A DNA stretch of 64,000 bases from Hyphomicrobium_B sp001006785 (GCF_001006785.1 NZ_CDHO01000002.1:62001-126000); one strand, 5' to 3'. Shown: positions 10,309 to 19,713, numbered from the stretch's first letter. Notes: a model not told the origin generated them from the sequence alone. Program-made: numbers and translations.

Positions 10309-10797
10309 ATGAAAATCGAAAACCTCGAAGACCTGTTCAATCACACGCTTGAAGACATCTATTACGCCGAGAACAAGCTGGTGAAAGCGCTTCCGAAAAT
10401 GGCGAAAGCTTGCGACTCGTCTGCGTTAGCGAAGGCGTTCATGGGCCATTGCGAGGAAACCAAGGAGCACATCACGCGGCTCGACGAAGTTTTCAAAGCC
10501 ATGGGTCGTAAGTCGAAGGCGACAGAGTGTCCGGCCATCAAGGGCATTCTTGAAGAGGGCGAAGAGCTGATGTCGGAAATCAAGGACCCCGACACGCGCG
10601 ACGCCGCGATGATCGCCGCCGGCCAGGCCGCCGAGCATTACGAAATTACGCGTTACGGCACGCTCGTCTCCTGGGCGAAGCTGCTCGGCCACAAGGACGT
10701 CGCGACGATCCTCGAAAAGACACTGAAAGAGGAATACGGCGCCGACGACAAGCTGACCAAGCTCGCCGAAAGCCGCCTCAACAAGGAAGCGGCGTAA
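10309..10797 (+). CDS. YciE/YciF-family (DUF892) ferritin-like protein
   Basis: A 162-aa protein of the DUF892 family: NLEDLFNHTLEDIYYAENKLVKALPKMA at the N-terminus, and the HCEETKEH and AAEHYEITRYGTL segments that carry the carboxylate/His ligands of the four-helix ferritin-like bundle. These proteins are induced by osmotic and general stress and often bind a di-iron centre. AGGAGAG sits directly upstream of the ATG. Monocistronic; it converges on the glycosyltransferase gene 11 bp away. Confidence 0.92.
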   Translation: MKIENLEDLFNHTLEDIYYAENKLVKALPKMAKACDSSALAKAFMGHCEETKEHITRLDEVFKAMGRKSKATECPAIKGILEEGEELMSEIKDPDTRDAAMIAAGQAAEHYEITRYGTLVSWAKLLGHKDVATILEKTLKEEYGADDKLTKLAESRLNKEAA

Positions 10798-10808
10798 GTT
10801 TCACAAAC

Positions 10809-12317
10809 TCACAGCGGCGGCGCGACGGGATCGGAGACGAGATACACTTTGTATATCGCTCCTGTCGCGCTGCCGTTCGTGCGGGCGAGGCTGCCGAGTG
10901 CGGTCACAGTCCGAAATTTCGATTTGAGCAAGTCGAGATCGACGCGCCGGTCGAGTTCGACGTAAAGCGCTGGCTTTCGCAAAGTGTCCGGCGACAACGG
11001 CGGCAGAAATTCATAGCGGATGCGCTGATCGAGTTGCGCAACGTCGCTCTTGCCCTTCAGCGCGAACGTCAGTTGTCCCGTCGAAGCGTAGCTCGACGTC
11101 GCAACCCATCCTGCTCCCGCTTCGATGCGTTTCTTCTCGACAGCGTCGCCAAGCTCCGTCCATCCGTACATCTGCTCGGTTGGAGCTTTCATCTGCGCGG
11201 CAGCCGCGATTGGATGAAGCGCATCGGCGTAGATTGCGGCCGTTACGAAAAAGCCCAAACCAAGCGCCGTCGTGAAGACGGCTGAACGTCGTCGCTCCGG
11301 AGTGATCGCCGCAAGCGCCAGCGCCGCGCAGATAGCAAGCGGCGGGTAGAGTGGGGCAGGCCAATTGCCTTGAACGCGATCATGCAGCGCGTGAACGGCG
11401 AAATACGTCAGCATCGGCAGCACGGCTGCGGCGAGCAGGATGTCGTTGCTGCGGCGATGCCGAATGGCGGATCGCACCACTTGGACGAGCCCGAGCGCTG
11501 CGAGCACTGCGATGACGGGGCTCACCAGCGCCAGGAGCGTTCCGATGAATTCGACGAAGTAGAGTGGTCCGGTGAGCGTGCCGCTATGGCCGACGCGTCC
11601 AAACTGTTTGGTGAATGACGCCCAGTCGTGTTCAGCGTTCCACACGATGACGGGAAGCGTCGCGACCACCGCGATAACGCCGCCGATCCAAAGCTGTGGC
11701 GCCCGAAGCCAGCGGCGATTTTCAGGCGATGCGATAAGCCAGATCACGATCGTCGCGCCGAGAAACAGGTTCGTGTATTTCGACAAGAGGCCAAGGCCCG
11801 CGAACGCGCCGATCGCAAGCCACCAGTTCGCGTTCTTCGAGTGATCGAGTTCCGCGAGCGCCCACAGCACGAGCCCGGCAAACAGCACCGACGGCAGATC
11901 GGGCGTCACGAGAATGCCGCCGATCGCAAGCAGAGGCATTGCGAGCAAAAGCCAGACGGCAGCTCGCGCCGTTTCGCGCCCGTAGAGCAGGAAGGCCGTC
12001 CGCCACAGCAGAACGGCGCCGAGCAGGTGGCACAACGGCGCGATGAAGCGCACGCCGAAGGTCGTGTCGCCAATCAGTACGCGGCCTATTGCGATCATCC
12101 ACGCGATCATCGGCGGATGATCGTAGTAGGAGAGCGACGGCGCCAGCGACCAGAGCCGGTAATAGGCTTCATCGTCGACGAAACCCGTTGCGGCCGCCAT
12201 CACGAGACGGAGCGCGAACAACGCGACCGCCGCGACGATCAGAATGACATCGGCGCGATCGACGCGCGGAATCTCCGCCGCAGCAATGGCAGGCGGTGCG
12301 TCTGGCAGATCGCGCAC
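10809..12317 (-). CDS. ArnT-like (GT83) membrane glycosyltransferase
   Basis: A protein of about 502 aa with some 10-12 membrane segments. The first periplasmic loop carries GFVDDEAYYRLWS followed by LSYYDHPPMIAWM, the signature of the PMT/ArnT superfamily that moves a sugar from a polyprenyl phosphate to lipid A or a protein. I place the start at the GTG at 12317, which overlaps the previous stop by one base (TAGTG) and has GGAG 7 nt upstream; the longer frame reads into the upstream gene. It is translationally coupled to the GT2-GtrA gene, which probably makes its lipid-linked sugar donor. The acceptor is not known. Confidence 0.86.
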   Translation of the reverse strand: MRDLPDAPPAIAAAEIPRVDRADVILIVAAVALFALRLVMAAATGFVDDEAYYRLWSLAPSLSYYDHPPMIAWMIAIGRVLIGDTTFGVRFIAPLCHLLGAVLLWRTAFLLYGRETARAAVWLLLAMPLLAIGGILVTPDLPSVLFAGLVLWALAELDHSKNANWWLAIGAFAGLGLLSKYTNLFLGATIVIWLIASPENRRWLRAPQLWIGGVIAVVATLPVIVWNAEHDWASFTKQFGRVGHSGTLTGPLYFVEFIGTLLALVSPVIAVLAALGLVQVVRSAIRHRRSNDILLAAAVLPMLTYFAVHALHDRVQGNWPAPLYPPLAICAALALAAITPERRRSAVFTTALGLGFFVTAAIYADALHPIAAAAQMKAPTEQMYGWTELGDAVEKKRIEAGAGWVATSSYASTGQLTFALKGKSDVAQLDQRIRYEFLPPLSPDTLRKPALYVELDRRVDLDLLKSKFRTVTALGSLARTNGSATGAIYKVYLVSDPVAPPL

Positions 12318-13462
12318 TATTTTCTCCACGTCAGCATGGAACTGACGGCATAGTTGAAGACGGCTGCCATCACCGCGCCGGCGATGCCCGCGCGCCACCA
12401 GCTGGCATCACGCAGGTAGATCAGCTCGGCGACGCCGACGTTCGCGAGCGTGCCGATGCTGCAGACGAGATAGAACGTCAGCAGGCCCTTGAAAGCGGCA
12501 GCGCCCGTCAACCGGCGGTCGCGGAACGTCAGAGCGTTGTTGAGGAAGAAATTCGACGTCATCGCAACCAGCGCGGCCGTGAACTGCGCGGCGTTGAACG
12601 GGATGTGCGTCGTGGTCAGAACGGTCCGGAGCGTCGCAAGGTGCACGACAAGGCCGGTTGCGCCGACGAGCGCGAATAGGAAGAAGCGCGGCGAGATCGT
12701 GTTGCCCGAAAGCTTCGACAAGAGCAGCCCGAGGAAATCGGCAATCACGAGCGCGTCGAGCTTCGATGTCCCGAGCTGACGCGGCCGGAATTGATAGGGC
12801 ATCTCTACGATTTTGAGACTGTCCGGCGCCGATGCCAGAATATCGAGCAGCAGTTTGAAGCCGCCCGTCGCGAGGTTCGGCGCGATGCCGTCGATGGCGT
12901 CCCGGCGGATCATGAAAAATCCGCTCATCGGATCGCTGACGTTCGTCTTGAGCAACAAGTTCGACACGTGCGTGGCCAACGTGCTGGCGTTGCGCCTGAG
13001 TGCTGAGAAGCCGCCTTGCGCGTCGCCCGATTGCGCGTAGCGCGTCGCAATGACGAGATCGGCGTTCCCGGTTTCGATGGCGCCGAGCATCTTCGGCAGC
13101 AACGCTTCGTCGTGCTGCAGATCGGCGTCGATCACGGCAACGATATCGGCGGCGGATGCCATCATGCCTTCGATGACCGCGCCCGCAAGGCCACGCCGCC
13201 CGACACGCCGGATCACGCGCACGCGCCCGTCGCGTTCCCCGAGAGACCTGACGGCCGCGACTGTGCCGTCGGGACTGTCGTCGTCGACGAAAATGATTTC
13301 CCACGCGATGTCGCCAAGAGCGCGTTCGATCGCGGCAACCGTCGGTGCGACGTTCTCCGCTTCGCGATACGTCGGCACAATGATCGAAACGCGCGGCCGC
13401 GCCAGAGCCGCAGCCCGGCCGTACAGAAAGTCTCTCGGTTGAGCCGCGATAATCGCATTCAT
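12317..13462 (-). CDS. GT2 polyprenyl-phosphate glycosyltransferase fused to a GtrA domain
   Basis: A 381-aa two-part protein. Residues about 30-240 form a family-2 transferase (VSIIVPTYREAENV, IFVDDDSPDGT, VIDADLQHDEALLPKML) of the dolichol-phosphate-mannose-synthase type. Residues about 260-380 form a four-helix GtrA membrane domain (FFLFALVGATGLVVHLATL, FFLNNALTFRDRRL). Together they should load a sugar onto undecaprenyl phosphate and flip it. It overlaps the ArnT-like gene by one base and lies about 95 bp from the PAP2 gene, a sensible surface-modification operon. Confidence 0.9.
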   Translation of the reverse strand: MNAIIAAQPRDFLYGRAAALARPRVSIIVPTYREAENVAPTVAAIERALGDIAWEIIFVDDDSPDGTVAAVRSLGERDGRVRVIRRVGRRGLAGAVIEGMMASAADIVAVIDADLQHDEALLPKMLGAIETGNADLVIATRYAQSGDAQGGFSALRRNASTLATHVSNLLLKTNVSDPMSGFFMIRRDAIDGIAPNLATGGFKLLLDILASAPDSLKIVEMPYQFRPRQLGTSKLDALVIADFLGLLLSKLSGNTISPRFFLFALVGATGLVVHLATLRTVLTTTHIPFNAAQFTAALVAMTSNFFLNNALTFRDRRLTGAAAFKGLLTFYLVCSIGTLANVGVAELIYLRDASWWRAGIAGAVMAAVFNYAVSSMLTWRK

Positions 13463-13557
13463 CGGTCGTGGTCTTTCAGTCGAGTCCCGGCATGTAAGCA
13501 TGCCCGGGAGCGCAATGGACAGCAGGCTGATCAGTTGAGCGGCGTCGGCGGTTTGGC

Positions 13558-14328
13558 CTAGGCCGGGGCTTCATGCTGTTCGGCGAGATCGGAGGCTCGG
13601 ATCGTGTCGAAAAGAAGCTGCAGGCTCGCAGCGGTCAGCGCCATCAGCACGCCCGCGAATATGACGTCGGACAGGAAATGCCCGCCTTGCGCGATACGCG
13701 TCAGACCGGCGACGCTGCCGAGAACAATGCCGAGCAAAATCAAGCGTCGTGCGTACCGCCGCAGCAAAAACGCCGCCGCAAAAAATACGATGTAAATGGC
13801 CGAGGCTTCGCCGGAGACGAATGAGCAGTTCCGGCCGCATTGATCGGACGGCGGAAACACCGGCGTGAACGTCTTCGCGCCACCGAACTCAATGACGTCG
13901 CGCGGCCGCGGGCGGCCCCAATGATCCTTGAAGCCGATGTTGCTGACGACGAGCGGCCCAATAACCAGACAGAGCGTCAGAAACAGCCACTTATTGAAAG
14001 CAAACCCGAGACAGCTCCCGGATGACCGGCCCGCAACGACAAGTCCGACGACCGTCGCCGCGCAGATGAAATAAAACGCAAAACTGAAGCCGTCGCGCAC
14101 GGCCCAGACGAACGGCGAGGTAATGCCGGCGAAGCTGCTGTTGCCTTCGTAAAAGGCTTGCGCAACGGCCATGTCGAGGCCGGGCAGCAATTGAAACAGC
14201 AGAAAGGCGATGGCTCCGGTTGCCAAAGCGGCCTTGATCATCGCGTGAGCGGAAACCCCTTGCCGCTCATCCGCACCATCAACGTCCCAATGGCGTTTCG
14301 GTCCGAAGCTGACTTCCGACGACCACAT
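13558..14328 (-). CDS. PAP2-family lipid phosphatase (copy 1)
   Basis: A membrane protein of about 256 aa with the three PAP2 motifs: KDHWGRPRPRD, CSFVSGEAS and SVAGLTRIAQGGHFLSDV. The usual PSGH of motif 2 reads SGEA, so the expected His is replaced by Glu. Possible substrates are lipid A phosphate or undecaprenyl pyrophosphate, which fits the neighbouring GT2-GtrA and ArnT-like genes. The start is uncertain: ATG at 14328 or 14241, the latter at the first membrane helix. A clear paralogue is at 59437-60147 with the same motif change. Confidence 0.88.
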   Translation of the reverse strand: MWSSEVSFGPKRHWDVDGADERQGVSAHAMIKAALATGAIAFLLFQLLPGLDMAVAQAFYEGNSSFAGITSPFVWAVRDGFSFAFYFICAATVVGLVVAGRSSGSCLGFAFNKWLFLTLCLVIGPLVVSNIGFKDHWGRPRPRDVIEFGGAKTFTPVFPPSDQCGRNCSFVSGEASAIYIVFFAAAFLLRRYARRLILLGIVLGSVAGLTRIAQGGHFLSDVIFAGVLMALTAASLQLLFDTIRASDLAEQHEAPA

Positions 14329-14479
14329 CGCGAACAACCCCCCAGCCCAAATCGGGCTGCAAAGTCGTCAGACGGCATGACAGCGCTGTGTCGCTTACAC
14401 TACAGTTCTGTAAACGTCAGTTGACGTGGCCGGAAGAGCGCAGGAGCAGCGCACGCGAAGCGGATCGCGCACCGCAGTC

Positions 14480-15787
14480 TCAGTGCGCGCCAAACACCCG
14501 CTTGAAGATCGTGTCGACCTGGGCGGTGTGATAATCGAGATCGAACATCGCTTCGAGCTTCGCCGCCGGAACCTTCGCCGTGACGTCCGCGTCGCTCTTG
14601 AGCTCGGTGAGAAAGTCCTTGCCCTGTTCCCACGTCTTCATAGCGTTGCGCTGGACGAGCGCGTAGGCGTCCTCGCGGCTGACACCAGCCTGCGTCAGCG
14701 CCAGAAGCACGCGCTGCGAATTGTGCAGGCCGCCGAGCTTGTCGAGGTTCTTTTTCATGTTGCCGGGATAGACCACCAGCTTCTCGATGATCCCGGCGAG
14801 CCGGTTCAGTGCGAAATCCAGCGTCACGGTCGCGTCGGGCCCGATCATGCGCTCGACGCTCGAATGCGAGATGTCGCGTTCGTGCCAGAGCGCCACGTTT
14901 TCCATTGCGGGGATCGAATAGCCGCGCACGAGGCGCGCAAGGCCAGTCACGTTCTCGGACAGGACGGGGTTGCGCTTGTGCGGCATTGCCGACGAGCCCT
15001 TTTGACCCGGCGAGAAATACTCTTCCGCCTCCAGAACTTCCGTGCGTTGCAGGTGGCGGATCTCGATCGCGAGACGCTCGATGCTCGAGGCGACGACGCC
15101 AAGCACCGCGAAGTACATCGCGTGCCGGTCGCGCGGAATGATCTGCGTCGAGACGGGCTCGGGCGTCAGACCCATCTTCTCCGCGACGTACGCTTCGATG
15201 CGCGGGTCGATGTTCGCGAACGTGCCGACGGCACCGGAGATGGCGCACGTCGCGACTTCCTTGCGCGCGGCGACCACGCGTTCGCGGGCGCGCTCGAACT
15301 CGGCGTAGGCGAAGGCGAGTTTCAGGCCGAACGTCGTCGGCTCGGCATGGATGCCGTGGCTGCGCCCGATCGTGACCGTGTCCTTGAACTCATAGGCGCG
15401 CGTCTTCAGCGCTGCGAGCAGGCGATCGATATCGCCAATGATGAGATCGGCGGCGCGCACGAGCTGCACGTTGAGGCAGGTGTCGAGAACATCCGACGAC
15501 GTCATGCCCTGGTGCACGAAGCGGGCTTCCGGACCGACGAATTCCGCAAGGTGCGTCAAAAATGCAATAACGTCGTGTTTGGTGACCGATTCGATTTCGT
15601 CAATTCGCGCCACGTCGAATGAAGCGGCCGAACCTTTTTCCCAAATCTTTTTCGCCGCATCCTTCGGAATGAGTCCGATTTCAGCGCTCGCCGTTGCAGC
15701 GTGCGCCTCAATTTCAAACCATATCCGAAAGCGCGTTTCCGGCTCCCAGATCGAGGTCATTTCTTTGCGTGAATAGCGAGGGATCAT
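14480..15787 (-). CDS. purB: Adenylosuccinate lyase PurB
   Basis: A 435-aa fumarase/aspartase superfamily enzyme that acts twice in purine synthesis, on SAICAR and on adenylosuccinate. The N-terminus MIPRYSRKEMTSIWEPETRF and the superfamily signature GSSAMPHKRNPVLSE are unmistakable; TSSDVLDTCLNVQL and the HGIHAEP loop carry catalytic histidine and serine neighbours. I use the ATG at 15787; a start three codons earlier is possible. It stands alone, 6 kb from purC. Confidence 0.97.
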   Translation of the reverse strand: MIPRYSRKEMTSIWEPETRFRIWFEIEAHAATASAEIGLIPKDAAKKIWEKGSAASFDVARIDEIESVTKHDVIAFLTHLAEFVGPEARFVHQGMTSSDVLDTCLNVQLVRAADLIIGDIDRLLAALKTRAYEFKDTVTIGRSHGIHAEPTTFGLKLAFAYAEFERARERVVAARKEVATCAISGAVGTFANIDPRIEAYVAEKMGLTPEPVSTQIIPRDRHAMYFAVLGVVASSIERLAIEIRHLQRTEVLEAEEYFSPGQKGSSAMPHKRNPVLSENVTGLARLVRGYSIPAMENVALWHERDISHSSVERMIGPDATVTLDFALNRLAGIIEKLVVYPGNMKKNLDKLGGLHNSQRVLLALTQAGVSREDAYALVQRNAMKTWEQGKDFLTELKSDADVTAKVPAAKLEAMFDLDYHTAQVDTIFKRVFGAH

Positions 15788-16197
15788 TATGGGCAAATCC
15801 TTGATGCGGCGCGGGAGGCGTAGCAGAGCAGCAACGGTGCATCAATCAATCGCGCGCTTTTTCAGTGAATTATTAGGATTTGACTGCATCGGAGCACGTT
15901 CGCTGCCCCGCAGCTAATGCTCTGCAATAATTTGTGAAAGGTGAGCCTATTTCTCGCCAGTCCTCCGCCACGATCACATGAGCAGATGTGCGTGTTGGGC
16001 GCAGGCGACGGACGTTGTTGTTCAGCTTGTATTCACTGCAGCTAGTCCACAGTCGCATAATTCGTCGATCATGCTTCTTATACTGCATTTAATTCAGTGA
16101 TCGGCGCGCCTAAATCGAAAGCTACTGAGTCGAAAGGAATGACGAGGCGTGGGAACCTCGAAATCCTTTTTAAAACGGAGCGGGAGACACTACTGCT
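15788..16197. other. Intergenic region upstream of purB
   Basis: About 410 bp, AT-richer than its surroundings. Open frames here have no ribosome binding site or family features. It holds the divergent promoters of purB and of the 67-aa gene at 16198. Confidence 0.4.
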
Positions 16198-16401
16198 ATG
16201 GCACAACAGATGGGCAGCGGCGACTTCGCCGAACTGGTCCACCAGATGGAACAGTCGGACGACGATCCTCGCCAATGCTACGCGCTCGTTAAGAGACGCA
16301 TCACGGAATTCCGGCGCTCGGGGAAAGCAGTGCCGGACGAATTGTCGAGATTGGAAAAAAGCCTCGCGACGGAATGCATGCACGCCTCGCAGGGCCGCTA
16401 A
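16198..16401 (+). CDS. Conserved-looking small protein (67 aa)
   Basis: A 67-aa soluble helical protein: acidic N-terminal half with CYALVKRRITEFRRSGKAVPDEL and a tail ending ECMHASQGR. The start follows a GGGAGA tract about 9 nt upstream. I recall small rhizobial proteins with the same cysteine, GxxVPDEL and C-terminal ESQGR-like pattern, but no function is known. Monocistronic. Confidence 0.62.
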   Translation: MAQQMGSGDFAELVHQMEQSDDDPRQCYALVKRRITEFRRSGKAVPDELSRLEKSLATECMHASQGR

Positions 16402-16498
16402 GTTATTAAGACCGAACTCCGTCGCGCTCGGAAAATAGCTAAGCGCGGCTCGGCTCGGCTGAGCATCACCTGCCACGTGTCTCGATTTCAGGGATCAT

Positions 16499-16582
16499 GG
16501 CAACCGGTAAGGGTTGCCGTGACGAAGACCCGGAGACGAAGATACGGGCAGCGGTAATTGCGTAAAATATTTTAGCAATTAC
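16499..16582. repeat. Two inverted repeats at the 3' end of the CDGSH gene
   Basis: A 7-bp GC-rich hairpin (16499-16505 / 16512-16518), and a palindrome GTAATTGC-TAAAATATTTTA-GCAATTAC at 16554-16582 which includes the CDGSH stop codon. The second has an AT-rich core and could act as a terminator or protein-binding site; no clear T-run. Confidence 0.45.
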
Positions 16583-16821
16583 AGAACGTTATGAGTGCCG
16601 TCACAGAACGGCTCGTCGTCGGTTGCCTTGCAGCCGCAGATGTTGAAGACGCCAGTGTGATCGACGGTGAACTGGAGCGGGACGAAACTCGTCCCCTCGT
16701 GCGAGCCGTCGCAGAACGGCTGCGTTTTCGAGCGTCCGCATCGGCAGTACCAGTATTCCTGACCTTCCGTCAGTTCGACCTGGAACGGTCCTGTTTGAGC
16801 GATAACCGCCTCATCCGACAT
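16579..16821 (-). CDS. Dual CDGSH iron-sulfur protein
   Basis: An 80-aa protein with two CDGSH motifs, CRCGRSKTQPFCDGSH (about residues 26-41) and CGCKATDDEPFCDGTH (about 62-77). Each would hold a 2Fe-2S cluster through three Cys and one His, as in mitoNEET-type proteins. The start is certain: AGGAGG 8 nt before the ATG. Likely role is electron transfer or cluster handling in the cytoplasm; no partner gene is adjacent. Confidence 0.92.
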   Translation of the reverse strand: MSDEAVIAQTGPFQVELTEGQEYWYCRCGRSKTQPFCDGSHEGTSFVPLQFTVDHTGVFNICGCKATDDEPFCDGTHNVL

Positions 16822-17212
16822 CGATGAACCTCCTGCCGCATTCGAACGCGCCTTGACGAACGCATATTTTTGAATTCTTCCAAAGTCGCTAACGGGTTTA
16901 GCCACATCGGGCAAGTGGGCGGGCTGTCCCCCCGGCACTCGGCAGCGAGCCAAGCGCGGTAAACCGGCAGCACACCGTCGGCAGTACGGGGCCGGAAGCA
17001 CACGGCCGGTAGCACACGGATTGAGCGCGCAGTCCGTATTTCGGGCATGGCCCGGTCGAGAGGCACGCGAATTGTAGACATCTTTGGATGCCTGCTCCAA
17101 GCTCGGCCCGCGCAGAATCTCCGGGGGGATGCCGGGGGACGCACCACCGGGAGGTGTGCGCCAGGGCGCTATCGGCATCACGCAGGCAAACGGCACCAGG
17201 AGACGCGCAACC
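16822..17212. other. Divergent intergenic region with tandem repeats
   Basis: About 390 bp between the CDGSH and permease genes. Apart from the 14-bp tandem repeats I see nothing in it; the open frames here have no support. Confidence 0.4.
16964..17019. repeat. Four 14-bp tandem repeats
   Basis: Four adjacent 14-bp units with consensus CCGGNAGCACACGG (starts 16964, 16978, 16992, 17006); units 3 and 4 differ at one base, units 1 and 2 at a few. They lie in the divergent gap between the CDGSH and permease genes. Confidence 0.8.
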
Positions 17213-18694
17213 ATGCCCAATCTCTTCAGAAAAAAAGCGGTCGCCTACGACAACTCCGAATTCGGGTTGAAGCGCTGCCTGAGCGCGCTGGATCTCACGC
17301 TGCTGGGCGTCGGCGCGATCATCGGGACCGGCATTTTTGTGCTGACCGGCCACGCCGCCGCGGTCCAGTCGGGGCCAGGAGTCGTGCTCTCGTTTATCGT
17401 GGCGGGCGTCGCTTGCGGCTTTGCGGCGCTTTCTTATGCCGAATTGGCCTCGAGCGTCGGGGGCTGCGGCAGCGCCTACGGTTACAGCTATGCGGCCTTC
17501 GGCGAACTGATCGCCTGGATCATCGCCTGGGACCTGATCCTCGAATATGGCGTCTCGGTCGCCGCTGTCGCCAACGGCTGGTCGGGATATTTCAACAACG
17601 CCCTGACGGCGATGGGGGTCGGACTGCCGGACACCCTGGTCCGGGGCCCGAGCGCTCTGGCGTGGAACGAGCATCTCGGCGGTGCTCTCCAATGGTTCGG
17701 CTTCGATCCGAACGCGCCGGGCGTGAAGGAGGCAGGCCGGGGCGGCTTCATCAATCTGCCTGCGGCAAGCGTCATTCTGATGCTGATGCTTTTGCTCATC
17801 GCGGGCGTCAAGGAAAGCGCCCGCATCAACGCCGCGGCGGTCGTGATCAAACTGATTGCCATCGCGATTTTCGTTGGTGTCGCGGTCTTCAACGTCAATC
17901 CCGACAACTGGTCGCCATTCCTGCCGTTTGGCTGGTTCAGCCACGATGGCAGCCGCCCCATCGGCGTCCTGGCCGGTGCGTCGATCGTCTTTTTCGCCTA
18001 CGTCGGTTTCGACGCCGTTTCGACGGCGGTCGAGGAAGCCTATCAACCGCAACGCGACGTTCCGATCGGTATCCTCGCAGCGCTGGTCTTCTGCACGGTC
18101 ATTTACGTGATTGTCTCTGCGCTGATGACCGGCATCGTGCCGTATCACGCGCTGAACGTGCCGTCCCCGGCGTCGGAGGCCTTGCTGCGCATCGGGCACA
18201 ATACGGCGGCCGGGCTCGTCGCAACGGGCGTCGTCGCCGGTCTCACGACGGTTATGCTGGTGCTTTATTATGCCCTGACACGCATCATCGTCGGCGTCTC
18301 GCGCGACGGCCTGCTTCCGTCGTTTTTCGAGGCCGTCAATCCGCGTACGCAGACGCCTGTCCGGACAACCGTCATCGCCGGTACCGTCATGGCGATCATG
18401 GCAGGCTTCATCCCGCTCGGCGTTCTGGCCGAACTCGTCAATATCGGCACGCTGGCGGCCTTCGTGCTGGTCTGCGGCGGCGTCATCGCCCTGCGTATTT
18501 CACACCCCGACATGCCGCGCCCGTTCAAGACGCCAGGCGGAATCGTGCTGCCGGTTCTCGGCATCCTCTCGTGCGGAGCGCTGATCACGTTCCTGCCGTA
18601 TGAAACGCATCTGCGCTTCATTGCCTGGCTTGCGCTCGGGCTGGTGATCTACTTCGGATACTCGATCCGGCGCAGCAAGCTCGCGGTAGCCTGA
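17213..18694 (+). CDS. APC-superfamily amino acid permease (cationic amino acid transporter type)
   Basis: A 493-aa inner-membrane protein with about 12 transmembrane helices. The first helix carries LLGVGAIIGTGIFVLTG, the glycine-rich binding loop of the APC family, followed by AALSYAELASSVGGCGSAYGYSY. The N-terminus FRKKAVAYDNSEFGLKRCLSALDLTLLG is typical of YfnA/CAT-like permeases, which import neutral or basic amino acids. The start at 17213 has CAGGAG 11 nt upstream; the frame is open earlier. Monocistronic, convergent with meaB. Substrate not determined. Confidence 0.92.
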   Translation: MPNLFRKKAVAYDNSEFGLKRCLSALDLTLLGVGAIIGTGIFVLTGHAAAVQSGPGVVLSFIVAGVACGFAALSYAELASSVGGCGSAYGYSYAAFGELIAWIIAWDLILEYGVSVAAVANGWSGYFNNALTAMGVGLPDTLVRGPSALAWNEHLGGALQWFGFDPNAPGVKEAGRGGFINLPAASVILMLMLLLIAGVKESARINAAAVVIKLIAIAIFVGVAVFNVNPDNWSPFLPFGWFSHDGSRPIGVLAGASIVFFAYVGFDAVSTAVEEAYQPQRDVPIGILAALVFCTVIYVIVSALMTGIVPYHALNVPSPASEALLRIGHNTAAGLVATGVVAGLTTVMLVLYYALTRIIVGVSRDGLLPSFFEAVNPRTQTPVRTTVIAGTVMAIMAGFIPLGVLAELVNIGTLAAFVLVCGGVIALRISHPDMPRPFKTPGGIVLPVLGILSCGALITFLPYETHLRFIAWLALGLVIYFGYSIRRSKLAVA

Positions 18695-18738
18695 GCCTCG
18701 CAAGCGGCACGCCAGCAGCGCGCGACGCGGCTGGGCCG

Positions 18739-19713
18739 TCAGTCTTCCAGCAGGCGCGTCGCCGCCGTGTGCGGCGACATCGTGCCGGAGAGGACAGAGT
18801 CGGCAAGCGTATCGAGCCCGCCCTTGCTGCCTGCCTTGATGCGGTTGGCGACGATGTCGGACGCAGCCCGCGCGATCAGATATCGGGCACGGCGGCGCCT
18901 GCGGCTGACCGCATCTTCCGCGCGCACCTTGCCGCCGAGCTGATCCAGCGTCTCGATCAGCTTCGGCACGCCTTCGCCGTTGATGGCGGACGTCTTCAGC
19001 ACCGGGACTTTGTCGCTCATCGTCGCGCGGATCGAAAGCGCCCCGACGAGCTGTTGCAATGTCTGCTCCGCGCCCGGCCGGTCGGCCTTATTGACGACGA
19101 TGATGTCGGCGATTTCGAGCAGCCCGGACTTCATCGCCTGGATGTCGTCGCCGAGCCCGGGGGCTGCGATGACGACGCGAATGTCGGCGACTTCCGCCAC
19201 GTCGATTTCGTTCTGTCCCGTGCCGACCGTCTCCAGCAGCACGACGTCGTATCCCGCGCCGTCGAGAGCGTCGATGATGCGCACTGCAGCCGGCGATAAG
19301 CCTCCGAGATAGCCGCGCGACGCCAGCGAGCGCACGAACACGCCGTCGTCGTCGAGGGCCGCGGTCATGCGAATGCGATCGCCCAAAATCGCGCCGCCCG
19401 AAACCGGGCTCGACGGATCGACCGCGATGACGCCGACGGTGCGCCCTTGCTGCCTGAGCTGCGCGATGATGGCGTTGACGAGCGTCGACTTGCCGGCGCC
19501 CGGCGGTCCGGTGAAGCCAACGACGAGGGCGTGGCCGAGATGCGGCTGCAGCGACTGGAGCAGGGCAGGGGCCGCGGCCGACAGCCGTTCGAGTTCCGTG
19601 ATGACGCTGGCGATGGCGCGCCGCTCGCCCTTGCGCATGCGCTCGACCGTGCCCGGCACGTCGGCGTCCGGAATGCGCGCGACGGGCGCCCGTGTTTTCT
19701 CATCCGTCTTCAT
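18739..19713 (-). CDS. meaB: MeaB/ArgK-type G3E GTPase, methylmalonyl-CoA mutase chaperone
   Basis: A 324-aa P-loop GTPase of the MeaB family. Motifs in order: GFTGPPGAGKSTLVNAI (P-loop), IAVDPSSPVSGGAILGDRIRM, LETVGTGQNEIDVAEVAD (switch/Walker B) and VVNKADRPGAEQ (NKxD). MeaB protects and gates adenosylcobalamin loading of methylmalonyl- or ethylmalonyl-CoA mutase, which suits a methylotroph using the ethylmalonyl-CoA pathway. No mutase gene is in the window. Two tandem ATGs (19716, 19713) are possible starts. Confidence 0.92.
   Translation of the reverse strand: MKTDEKTRAPVARIPDADVPGTVERMRKGERRAIASVITELERLSAAAPALLQSLQPHLGHALVVGFTGPPGAGKSTLVNAIIAQLRQQGRTVGVIAVDPSSPVSGGAILGDRIRMTAALDDDGVFVRSLASRGYLGGLSPAAVRIIDALDGAGYDVVLLETVGTGQNEIDVAEVADIRVVIAAPGLGDDIQAMKSGLLEIADIIVVNKADRPGAEQTLQQLVGALSIRATMSDKVPVLKTSAINGEGVPKLIETLDQLGGKVRAEDAVSRRRRRARYLIARAASDIVANRIKAGSKGGLDTLADSVLSGTMSPHTAATRLLED

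Noticed and set aside
16964..17019. CRISPR array
   Set aside because: Units are 14 bp with no spacers between them; this is a plain tandem repeat. No cas genes are present.
16898..18199. 433-codon minus-strand frame across the permease
   Set aside because: Arg/Asp-rich shadow of the permease gene.
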